DNA from: Turritopsis dohrnii
Lineage: Eukaryota; Cnidaria; Hydrozoa; Anthoathecata; Oceaniidae
NCBI GenBank assembly: GCA_027922465.2
Contig: BQMF02000664.1
Coordinates: 121,255-185,254 of the forward strand
Length of the DNA stretch: 64,000 bases
Direction of reading: 5' to 3'
Shown here: one piece after another, positions 26,801 to 38,800 of the stretch
How the letters are laid out: the number at the start of each line of letters is the position of its first letter
Numbering within the stretch: position 1 is the stretch's first letter
Notes under the pieces: generated by a model
Seen by the model: only the letters and a program-made list of their open reading frames with translations
Database searches by the model: none
Told to the model about the DNA's origin: nothing
Position numbers and translations under genes: made by a program

Positions 26801-29800
26801 GTGAGAGCTTTCTATAGAGATCAAATTATTTCAAAGTTAAGTTACAATCCATAGCTAACAGGCTAGTGTAGGAAAAGTCAGTGAGATATTTCAAAATTTT
26901 CTACAGAGAAACAGATAGACTTTCGTCTTGGTTAAATGATACATAAAATATTTATGGTACCCTGATACAAATTGTTTTAGAAAAAAGTCGACATCTTTTG
27001 TTATCAGGTGTATACAGGTGGCTGCCATGTGTTTCAGCAACGTTCTCATAATTCAAACCTGAAATGGATCGAGGAGCACTTAAAATTACCGAATGGTCGA
27101 GTTATTGAGAGTTTAGAATAATTGAAAGTATTCATAATTTAGTCCGATTTAAGCAATTTTGGTTGAATCTGACTAAATGTATGCCAAATTTGAATCGCAC
27201 CTTTCAATTCTGCTTCGTGCAAATCTTTATGAACTTTCGAATTTTGTTCCATATTTGGCCCGATGCATCTTTCCCGAAATGACGTATATTTTCTCCCTAA
27301 GACTCAAATAAGGCTATAATTGATAAAAAGACATGGTCGAAAAAGGAGCAAGCTATGATACTGAATTATTACTTCTCTTAATACACAATAATTACACAAA
27401 CTTCACTTCAATGGCTGTCATGTGCTGTCTACTATCCGAAAATGGAATACTTAATTTTTTCTAAATCTTTTTAATTTTTTAAATGTTCTAAGTTTTTTCT
27501 GAGTTTTTTCTAAATCACTGAATCACTAGTGAAACCATGGCCAGTCATAATGATATCTCCTTTTCTTCACAGCTTGTCATTAAAAATTCAACTTTTGTTT
27601 ACAATTTCTTTATTAAGTATGGATCCAGGATAGAATTGGCTGATAATTGTTTTATTCCTTTGAAGGTACAGTACTTATCAGACCTTGCATGTAACTTGTT
27701 AAAAGCTAGAAAACATGAACTTTGTATGCGGAGAGATGAAGGTCTCTGGCAGAATAATTCCTTGCAATTTACAATGCATCGTGTTGCTGGATTTGTTTTT
27801 CTGAAACTTTATTGCATAGTTTCAATAATTGTTACGTTCTAGGGGATTTTGGTAACAAACGATATTAACGTTACGATCGTTATTTACGCAAATATCATTA
27901 ATGGAATTATAGATTAACGTAATTATTGTGAATTTTTTACGTTAATATCGTTAATATCATAGATATCCTAAGACCACAGATTACTGTTATTATCGTTAAA
28001 AAGTTTTGTTGGAGTTGTTTGTTTATACAATACACATACCTATGTGTCGTTTTATGAAGTTCTGAAGTAACTGTGATTTAGTTATTATTTGGCCAAGTAG
28101 CAATAAATTCAAAACAAACTCGCTTGTTCATGACATGGAAAGACAAGCGGATATATTTTTCTAGAAATAAAAAGTTTCCGAAAAGCATTTTATTTCATTT
28201 GTTGTACCTTCAGCACAAATCCACTTTAAAAAAGCTACTTTAAAATACTCGAATAAATACTGTAATGTATTATTCTGAAATGTGCATTTACAGGTAGCAC
28301 CCGTTTGTGTGAAGTTATTTACCCGGTTCTTTATTCAGTTAAAACCTTTACATTATTGAAGACATTACATTAAAAAATTCTTTTATTTCTATTTCTTTTT
28401 ATCCTTGCTCTCATGACCATGATATGTTTTCGTATATTTCGTGAGCTGTAAAGTGTATTTACCACATAGTCACAAAAAAAAAGGATTTTTCCCTAAAGGG
28501 AAAACGAAAAGAAGGGTTTCAATTACTTTTTTGATTCGAAGTACCACTGTGAAATTTAAATTAAGTAAACTTTAGTCACGCTTTTGATGTTTATATCCTT
28601 CTAAGATCAACTGCAGTGAAGAAGCTTTACAAGCAGTTTTAATTTTTAACTCTGGCTTCAAGCCGTCTATTGCAAACAAACTATTTGTTTGTTATTTGAT
28701 TTGTTTATTTTGCATGAGTATTTTGGATAGATTTTCGGTTTTTTAAATTTTTTGGGACAAATCTTTTTTTCTTATCTCTTCTTATCTCTCTTTAGCTCAC
28801 GTTTTTCTTATAAAATCTTTTTTTTTTTTTAAATTCATGTTTACAGCTCATACAAGTTTATTTCTTTTGTTATGTTTCAATTTGTGACGTGTTTTTTAAT
28901 AAAGTTAGGTTTACACAATAAAACTTTTTTATTTCTATGGTTACACTAGCAGATCTTTTTAACAAAATGCATCAGTAGTACAACTGGGCTCAGAAACAGG
29001 GAGTTTACACGGAAATACAAAAACATGTATCACTATGGAGACGGGTTTATTATAAATTCCGCTCTGCAACCCAATGAACGTATGTATTTAGAATGGGTGT
29101 TATTTATAGGTCGCTATTTTAAAAAAAGATAAGCGAAATCTTTCGACCATCCGGTCGTCTTGTTATTCTTTCGAAAGACATTTCACTTGCACTTGGTGAA
29201 GATGTACCCTTCATTAAATTGATCATGTTTTCAGTGATTGACTTCTGTCTTCGTCGATGATGTTTTCAGGTTGAACATTGGGATGAAGGATGAATGTAGG
29301 AAGGGACAACTAAAAACATTTTAATATCGGCTTGACGAGTTGCAAAAGTTCTCTTTTGAAATCCTCATCTTCGTTTAAATTAAATAATACCTGCTTCCTT
29401 CAGTTTTTCATGAAGTTTATATGAAAGGTTCTCTGAAAGTTGTGTTTACACACAGGGCTCTTAAACTTTACTTGAGGGTAATTCTAAAAAAATTGAATTT
29501 TTTATGCCGTAATCAAGCAAAGAAAGAGTAATATACACGAAATTGTTTCCTTGTCACAAATAAAAGATGAAATGTTTAATAGTAAATATACTTAAGTTAT
29601 TTACATAAATATGTAAAATATAGTTATTTTCTTACGATAATTACGACATTAACGATAATAACGTTATTAACTATAATAAATTAACGATTATTATTAACAA
29701 TATCGTAAATTCCATTGTTTTATTAACGGTATTTTCGTTAATAATTAGCGTTAATATCGTTTGTTATCAAAATCCCCTGGAACATCACAATTATTTGTTT

Positions 29801-32800
29801 TGATGACCAAATGGGGATTAAGCCAAGTAAATAATACGGAAAGTTTATCCAAGTAATTATGCAAAATGGTATTATAGATTTGGATAGGTGGAAGGGCATG
29901 ATGTGTGTGACTACTGTAAAGGAACTAAATTTAGCGGGATCTTAATTTCGCAAGAATTTAATTTCACAGACAATAAGGCAATTTTTTGTGTTTCACAGGA
30001 ATTAAATTTCGTTTTTGGCTTATCATAGAGTGTTTCATGGGAATTTAATTTCACGTATGACTAAAATAACTCTTAATTATTTGAGCAGCATATATTTCAT
30101 GATTTCGGTTTTCCTTTGCCTATCCATAAGCAAAACCACCAGGCTATTGCACTAAAATACTTTCTCCCGATGAGACATTTCTCTAATACAGGCTTTGTGA
30201 TATGAAAACCGAAGGCGTGTGCTATCGCTCGCCAACATGTTAATTTTGGCAAGTGATTCTTAGCTCGCGCAAACTGTGCCAGGAGAGCGAATTGAAAACA
30301 ATGGTTCAAATGATCTAAATGTATTCTAATTTGCCAGACGAGGATGAAATATGTTTTATAAGATCGTTGAACCAAATGTAAATGTAGTTACGTCAAGTAT
30401 TTTCTGTTTCACTGCACGAAGAAAAGCAGCTAATTTTGAGAACATTTTTTATTTAAATTCGTTTTCAGGGAGTCTGGGTACGAAGTTTTATAAATAGTCA
30501 GATATCTCTGCAATGGTTGGTCGTAACGAAACGATCTCATACATTTTTTTTATCAGTTTTTCGAGCTCTTCAACATAGGTACACTTTCCAGTCCCAGTTG
30601 TGGTTTTGCACACGGGATTACGGATAAACGCCGTTACAGATGTTTTCACGTTGCCTTTTATCGTGGCTGAATTTTGAATTTGGTTCTTATATTTGCCACT
30701 AACCTTGCACCAAATAAGTTGACCACAGTTTTCCCTTCTTTTTCTTGGGTTTTATACCCAACAACATTCGTTAGTCCATACTTCAGAAAAGTATGGAGCA
30801 CTACTTCGTTACCTTTTTGCTGCCATGTTATACTACAACTGGAGAACGTGTTTCTTGTTTCACGAAGGAAACATTTTCGAACATCTACACCTAGTTCCCA
30901 GGGTGTTAGTGGTTTAATACGGCGGAAATATAAGAATAGCCCCATTTTCGTGAGTTGATTTTTTCAAAACTAGATGACTTTGCAGAAGGACGTAAAACAG
31001 CGCGAAGGTTTTGTATCTTTGTGCAAATAAGAAATAAGTTTATGTTTGCAGAGCATTTAAATATGCGAGCGAAATGTGGACTTGAGGGTAACAAGGCGAG
31101 TGAAATATGGCTCTTGCTACATAAATCAGGAGTGTGATTTTTCACTCCTTTCAAGTAGTTATGGCGTGTAGGGGTGCGAGCGCGAGCGATCGCTCGCCTC
31201 ATATCACAAAGCCTGCTAATACCAGCTAAAGATCAGCCTATGTATGAAAAAAAGAAAATACCATAAGTGTGATAATCAATGTTTCCCTTTCTTCCCGGTA
31301 GTTTACATAGGGTATTGAAATGACCAAACTACATTATTAAAATCCTTTCACCACAAGAATTCCCCAAAATGTTAAGTGAATATTTAGCTTATTTGTGCAT
31401 GGAAGTGCACCACCGGGCTATTGCAATAAAATACTTTCTCCCGATGAGACATTTCTCTAATACCAGCTAAAGATCAAACCTATGTATGAAAAAAAGAAAA
31501 TACCATACAGTGGATGGCCCCTAGAACGGAGGTGGCCCCTAGAATGGAGGTTTTCATTTAATAAGCCACAGTTATCATTTAAATGAATCTTTAAATTTGG
31601 AAACACTATGAATCCTCCCTGATATATTTCTCTTGAGTTTTGAAAATTAAATTTCCCAATATCTTATTTTCATCATAGCTTTTTTTCTTCTTCTTCTTTA
31701 AAAACAAAATTTTGATAAACCAAATTTTGCGCTTTACCCTAGAAAAAGTTAGTAAGGTTAAAAAATAACCCCTCAGGACCGGGTATAACTAGCAAGTATA
31801 AACATATACTGACTCAAAAAATGAAATTTTGTTTGATAATTCCAAAAATATATATCTAAATAAAATCAACTGAAAACTACCAGGATTCTTGGGACCATAA
31901 AACCTCCATTTTAACAGCCTTATTTTAACTTTTGGAAAAGTTAAGAAAATGGATTCAAAAATGGTTAAACACAAAATATTTCAGCATTTTATTCTACAAA
32001 TACAACAGTACCAAATAATAACACAGAAAAAGCTTTAAAAAAAACGTGAATATTACATTGGGCGTGGCTAGAAAACATCAGACTCATAATCAAAATCATT
32101 AAAAACACCATCATCCTCATCTGAGCTGTAGTCAGAAATAGAGATTTTATTGTTACTTGTAGAGTTTTTTGTTAAACTTTCGGCAACTTTTGTCATCAGA
32201 GGTTTAGAACCATCAGGAGAACGACATGCTTTCTTTCCACACTGGGACTTTAAGACTAATTGGCAAATGGTGCATTGCTTTAAACCAATGGCAACACATT
32301 TCCCATTTGGCTTGCGGCATTGGCATTTTTCCTTACAAAGGAGAAACATTTCAGCATCTTTAGCCTTCCTTTCCTTGTTTTCCTTCTTCTTTTGATCATT
32401 CTCTTCCTTTTTCTGGTTATTTTCTTGCACAACTTTTAAAATATTTTTAGCTGTCATAGATCCATGAACAGATGTAATTCTTTGATTTTAGGATTTCTTG
32501 GGCTTTATTCCGTCATAGTGAAACACAGACGATACTTGACTTGGGTCGAAAGGAGTGGCTTCCAGTTGTTTGATTTTCTCTTGTGCTTATTCGTATTTGA
32601 ATTTGTAATATTCTTTAGTGCCTTTTCGAAGATTTAGTGGAGAATCCATGGTGGAATTAGAAGGCCCAGCTTTTTCAGGAGTCGAGGGTGGGTTTAAAAT
32701 GGCTTCAGCTCTTGCAAACTTTTCTTGATCCATCCAATCCACGTCCAAACCTTTATCTGTTATGCCCACTGTTTTTCCAGTTTTTTGTATGGAGTCTGGC

Positions 32801-35800
32801 TTAGCCCATTCATTCCATATTTTAGATAAAATGTTCATAAAATCCTCTCTGTTCAAAGATGAGTAGCATGAAAAATTATCCTTCTTTGTTTCTTCGTACT
32901 TTTTGTGTAACTGCCCATTGAGTTGGTCATGCTTCTGTGTAGCCCCAGAAGTATCAGGTGGTAATATGAATTGACGAATTTTACTTTTCTCGCAGAACGA
33001 CATTACTTTTTCTTTAAAACGAGAACCATGTCCATCAGCAATAAGAACTATAGGACGCTTCAGTTTTCTCGATTCTAAGACATTGTCAAGGTTTTTGTAT
33101 CCTGCAAGTAGAGTCTTGTGGTCTGAAACAGCATTTTCATTCACTGACACTAAGAGATTTTCAATTTCACTATCAGCAACTTCTGGTGCCATGTGCGAGG
33201 TAATTCCTGCACCAGAGAAAATAACTTGACACATTGCTAAATCCCCTTGGAAAGATGAAAAGGGTTGTACTGTGATGCAGTCGCGATTTTCTTTTATGAG
33301 TTTTGAACAATCTTCCCCCTTAGCGCTTAGAACTAAAGATTGTGAATTTCTGGAATTGTTATAACTAACAAATTGTGGGGTTTCATCATGGGCCCATATC
33401 CTCGAGGTGTCAATGTTTCCTGTCCATTTCCCTGGTTTTATCTGTTTCATAATGGTTGCAATCTTTGCTTCTATCAGCTCTTCCGCCAGCTCATCGATGT
33501 ATTGGATTGCCATTTCCTTGGTACAGTTCAGTCCTCGTGAAACGGAAACTTTGTTTACTTTCTTTTTACTGAGACTTGGGTGTTTCGCATGGAGTCTTCG
33601 CCAAAATGACCGTCCAACCTTCTTCCTCTGGAGAATTTCTTTGGCATGTTTGGATAAACTGATGTGCTTTCAACCTCCACTTTTGTTGGCAGCTTTTCGG
33701 ACTTGCAAGATTTTGATAACTACTTTGTCTGCCTCTTCAGTTGTTAATCCTTGACAACATCTATGGGAAATAAATGTATCTTTCAAAGTAACCAGGAAAA
33801 TTACCCCGTCAGTTTTATCCTAGCTTGAAATAATCTATATTGAAAGATATTCAGAGCCAAAAGTGTAAGATAGATCATATTTAGAGAATCACAAGGATTT
33901 ACCTATTTTTGTTCTTAAGGTGTTAAGCTGTTTTCTTCCTGAAAGGTCAAAACTCGTAGGTGAGCATTCCGTTGTGAAAATATGATTTCGTTTTGAGGTG
34001 CATCAAGCCGTGAGTTGATGGTTTTTGGATCTTTGATGGGAGGAAACAAACCACTGGCAATAGCAGCATATCCCCTGCAGTTATTCTTTTTACAGAATGT
34101 TACAGCTGATTTCAATTCTTCCGTTCTTGCTTTTGATTGCTTTACTTCTATTTTTTCGTGAGAAACGGATAGATGTCTTGTTTTACTTCTTGTAACATTA
34201 TTCTTGAATTTAATTATGAAAGTTGGCTTCATTTTCGAATTTGTCAATTATCTGTGATCTCCTTTCAAAAGGTTTTCTCACTTTAAACTGCCTTCTTCAC
34301 ACAGAAAACGCTTTTTATCAAGTTGCTGTTTTTGATGTTTTTTACAAATTTTGAAAAAAAAATCTATTTCCCATGGGTGTAAAACTAAACTCAACTATCG
34401 CTTTGGGACTGAATTTGTTGTGAACTTATCAAGAGTTAATTACTTTATCATGCACAATAACAAAAGAAACGTTTAAAGGAATGCGTTTTCAAGTTACTTC
34501 AATTTGATTGAGCCTCCATTCTAGGGGCCATAAACCTCCGTTCTAACAACCATTCGTATGAAGATAAAGAAAAAAATTAGTTTTGATTTTTTTATATCGT
34601 AGAAAATTGCCTTCATATCACTTGTTGACAGTATCATATTTATACAATGTTTTGTTGTTAAGATATTTAGAAAAAACCAAACCTCCGTTCTAGGGGCCAT
34701 TAAAAAAAAGTGACTGAACTTTTGGTGTGTTAAAATCATCAATGAAATTAAGTTGTAAGAAAAATACCATTTAGGAAAGAAAATAGAGATGTTAAAGTTT
34801 GTTATAATGAAAAAACCTTTTTCATTTATCTTTTTTTGAAATAGCTAGAGCGATTTCAAATTTGACCTCCATTCTAGGGGCCATCCACTGTAAGTGTGAT
34901 AATCAATGTTTCCCTTTCTTTTCGGTAGTTTACATAGGGTATTGAAATGACCAAACTACATTGTTAAAATCCTTTCACCACAAGCATTCCCCAACATGTT
35001 AAGTGAATATTTAGCTAATTTGTGCATGAAAGTGCATGAACAGGGAAAAAAACTTGTATTGCTCACAAAAGTTTAGTTCCCTCGAAATTTAGTTCTTTAA
35101 GGTAAAACCGTTTGTAAGCCATGGAAAGCCCATAAATAATTAATTAAGACATCTTACCGTATTCATAAATTTTGATGTTATTGACTTTTTATCCAGGATT
35201 CAGATAAATAAATATTATATAGAAATTTAGAACAAATAATCCAGTAACCTTTGTAAACAAGTTGAAGACTTGGATATTGTGTTATATGAGTACAAGTACC
35301 AAAACAGTTATTTCTTATTGTAAGTGATCAGTTAGCATTTATCAAGAGAGTCACTCAATTCCTTTATTTTTCTTTCAGTTCATTATTTAAGATGACAAAT
35401 TTTTCATTCTTGATTATAAAATTTTGAAAATCCGCATTCTTTGACTGGTGAATGTCATCATAATATTCATCTGATTCTTCAGGTTTAGGCTCTGACCCAC
35501 ATGGTCTTTTAGCAGGACTTCCTTTACGGCCTTTTGCAAGTGACAAATTGTATTTTGATGGATATGATCCTGGTTTTAGCTCCAGAGAAAATTTGGATGC
35601 TTCTATGGAAAAGTGACATTTGCAGACCTTTGTAGATGACTTTTTGCCCTGAAAGAATTATTACCACCTATTGGCGCTTTTAATAATATTTCGCCATCTG
35701 CTACAAAGTTTGTTGTCACTGTGAAATGAGAATAACCCAACATATCATATGTAGCACTTTTACGCTGGCTGTTATTTTATAAAATGTTGCTATAAAAACG

Positions 35801-38800
35801 TGTTATTCACACTTTTTATTCTCTTTGCACGTATTTTTTTTTCAAATTCAGAGAATGCAAGTTTTCTTTTATGAAGTCAATGGGTTTTGCCGGTGTGAAT
35901 GATCTTTATGAGAATATACAAGATATTCATCATAGTAATCTAGCTTTGTCAATGCTATGATGCCTTAACTTCAAGCTTCTAAAATAAAATTTTCTATTTT
36001 TTTATGACTTCTTATAAGAAAGAATTAAAAACACTTCTTTTTATGGATTTTGACCAGAGTTATATTTTCTCCCTTTTCTACTATACCTCAGTCTTCAGCT
36101 ATGAATCTGATCAAATTTTTATCAAGTATGGCCTCGTTTGGATATGGCTAAGAAAATCAAGTCATTTCAAGAAAGGTGTGTTATGCAATTTTGGTCAAAC
36201 TGACAAAATAAAATAATGCTTGAATGATGAATTGGGTTCAGTGCACTGCCGTATGTGTAATCGATAAATAAATTCAAACTAGAAAATATACTATGATACT
36301 TGAAAAATTCCTTAATTTCGTAAGGCGCGCTGTGCCGCAATGTAATTAGGATTTTATGAATAAAATGGAAGTGCGATCTAATATTGGATAATTGAGACCA
36401 ATCACGATGCATGGTGGAAACCAGAAAGACAAAAAGACTAGGACAGTGAACCGAGGCAGTTAACCGAGACAGAAAACAACAATATGTTAGTTACAGTGAA
36501 TGTAAATAATACATTTCATAAAGCACAATAAAAATGCATCAAGCTTGCTTCCCAAACTTGTTTCCCAAGAACAAACAAAAACAAATTAATGAAGGGCAGG
36601 CATTAACATTGCGCCGCTGTTTGCCTAAAGTCATTAAGGAATTTTATTTCATAAAATCTCCGTAATCTGACATTGGATAATCGAGACCAATCTCTGCCAT
36701 ATTGGAAACCAGACTCCCAAACATCTTTAGTTCAAAGCGTTTCTTAATATAGTGGACTCAAATTAGAATCCAGTTATAACTCCAGTCATAATCTCTTTAT
36801 TATAGTATTGTTTGCCAAGTTGATTTTCCTGACCAGTGGCCTCGTTCTAAAATATCTTCAAGAAACAGACACAGCACCTTAGCTTTGAATGTTGAAGCAG
36901 ATCTGCAAGAATGAGCTTTATAAAGAGAAGTGTCTATTCCAGCCTGCTTAAGCATAACTTTCACCCGCCACACGCCTGAATCGTACTTTTTATTATATAA
37001 ATCGCACGATTAAATCACGCAACTTGCACGCGCAAAAATTAATTTTTTTTGGATTGAATGAAATTCTTTTCATATCTTGTAAATATCCTGCATTTATTTG
37101 GAAGGCCTTAATAGAATGGAAGATTGAAGAATTTACTCTATTTTGCTCAACGTAGCAACCGTTCGCAAGACGGTGTCACATAAAACGCGGCACTCAAATT
37201 TTCTTTACTTCTTCATATCTAGCAAGTCTACTCCGGCAAAATTCGCTGACGAGTACAGAAATGTTGACCAATCAGAAACATTTTCACTGGGGAACATCGT
37301 GTCTGCAATTGAGTAGACACCGGTCGTTAGTCAAGATAAATCATATTTTAAAGGGAGCTGGAAACTAAGACTGCTAAACTAGAGGGAGGTTCTCCTTTCC
37401 TCTAACTTTCGATAACTTTGGTGAAATAAAATTATAAGAAGTAGATGCCATAAATCTTATGCCATCTTATGATAACTTAATTCGTGACATCTCCCTGCAG
37501 ACGTAAGAAATAATAACATTGTTAGTTTTAAAATCGAGTCCCTATCCAACAGGGCATTATTGTTTGGCATACCCCTGATTAAAGTCAGTACTTTCTCACA
37601 TACCACACACATACCTAGGTTTTGGTGGGTTCTTGCTAAATATCCCTGTCATTAGGTTGCAAACCCTAGGGTGTTTACCAATTTATCGACCTTATTATGA
37701 TAAGCAGATATTATTGATCTATATCAATTAATAGTGGATTATGCAAGCTTTTCTTCAAAAAGATATGCTAGAAAATCTAAAATATAATTTAAATGGCATC
37801 AATATGGATCAATTTCCCGTTCACCACACCAGCTAACCTTATTACTACCATCTCCTCGTCAGATGGTCTGACTATTATCTCCTCTTTTTTAGGGAGTCTG
37901 ACAACTACCTCCTCTTTTCCAGGGAGTCTGACATGATTAGTCCCCTCTGTTGGGGATCTAACTTCATATATCAATTCATCAGATGTTGCAGGAGTTCCCT
38001 GCAGTGCTATAATGTTATGTTTAGCTTCCTTTTCTAGCTCCACTTTTCTCGATGGAAGATTGAGAGCCACGCGCACAAACATACGGAATATATGTTGTCA
38101 AAACCGTCTGATTAATATCTCCGTTATCATTATTTTATTATTATTTTTAACATATTTATACAGGTTGACTTTTTCAGAAATTAAAATTCTGCTATCAATA
38201 AAGGACCTGTTTTATAAATTATATACAATAAAAAACTAGAATATACAAAATAGATAGCAAGTCTAATTAGACAGCTGAATAAATTAAACTTTTAAATTTA
38301 CAGATGGATTCTTCTCTTCTTAAGATGTCAGACAATTCATTGAAGGTCAGGGCACCTTGGACAGCAAATGATCGTCTTCCAGACTCAGTTCTTGATTTCG
38401 GAACAACCAAACGATTTCCATTTCCTCGTGTTGTAATGCTATGATGGAATCTTTCAAAATGGAATAAATTGTTTTTGATTCCATGCAGATGTTGGAACAC
38501 TTCAATAGCTGATCTTTCCTTGATCCTGCTGGTTACAGATTTCTGATACCCAACTCCGATAACTTCGGAAGCTTTCTTCCCCAGACGATTTAATTTTGTA
38601 CAAACAGGTGTTAATCCAAGGTATACAGGAGCACAATATAGCATTATCGGCTCAATCATTGCTCTATAAATTGCTTCAGCAGCTTCACTTGTCAAATTAG
38701 AACGTACGCGTTTCAATAACTTCAGTCTTTGACTCACTTTCTTGATTAGTTTCGAACTTTGATCAAGCATCGATAAATTCTTATCAAAGATAATGCCCAA

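Larger units (their letters stand above)
30135..35040. repeat. Tandem 250-bp unit, each copy split by a transposon
   Basis: Unit 1 is 30135-30188 plus 31222-31410; unit 2 is 31411-31507 plus 34893-35040. Shared pieces include GCTATTGCA(C/A)TAAAATAC, TACTTTCTCCCGATGAGACA, CAGCTAAAGATCA, TATGAAAAAAAGAAAATACC and GGGTATTGAAATGACCAAAC. Unit 1 is interrupted by the CAGGC element, unit 2 by the pogo/Tigger element. Confidence 0.85.
29912..35105. mobile_element. Outermost element of the 30-35 kb nest (tentative)
   Basis: TGTAAAGGAACTAAATTTAG at left and GAAATTTAGTTCTTTAAGG at right form imperfect inverted ends. Between them, AATTTAATTTC-type repeats (29930-30060), the tandem 250-bp unit and two inserted transposons are found. 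Without the insertions it would be under 0.8 kb. Confidence 0.4.

Noticed and set aside
27537..27842. 101-codon + strand ORF in the last CAB39 intron
   Set aside because: No splice-site fit to CAB39, no family resemblance, and it ends within the border of the 27831 element; likely chance.
30658..31202. Three long overlapping frames on both strands
   Set aside because: They lie inside the CAGGC MITE, overlap each other in opposite directions, and show no conserved motif.
33407..33754. 115-codon + strand frame
   Set aside because: Antisense shadow of the pogo-like transposase.
36958..37030. Third copy of the CAGGC MITE family
   Set aside because: Some CACACGCCTGAA and CGCACG motifs are shared with 11776-12888, but neither the CAGGC end nor a target duplication is present.
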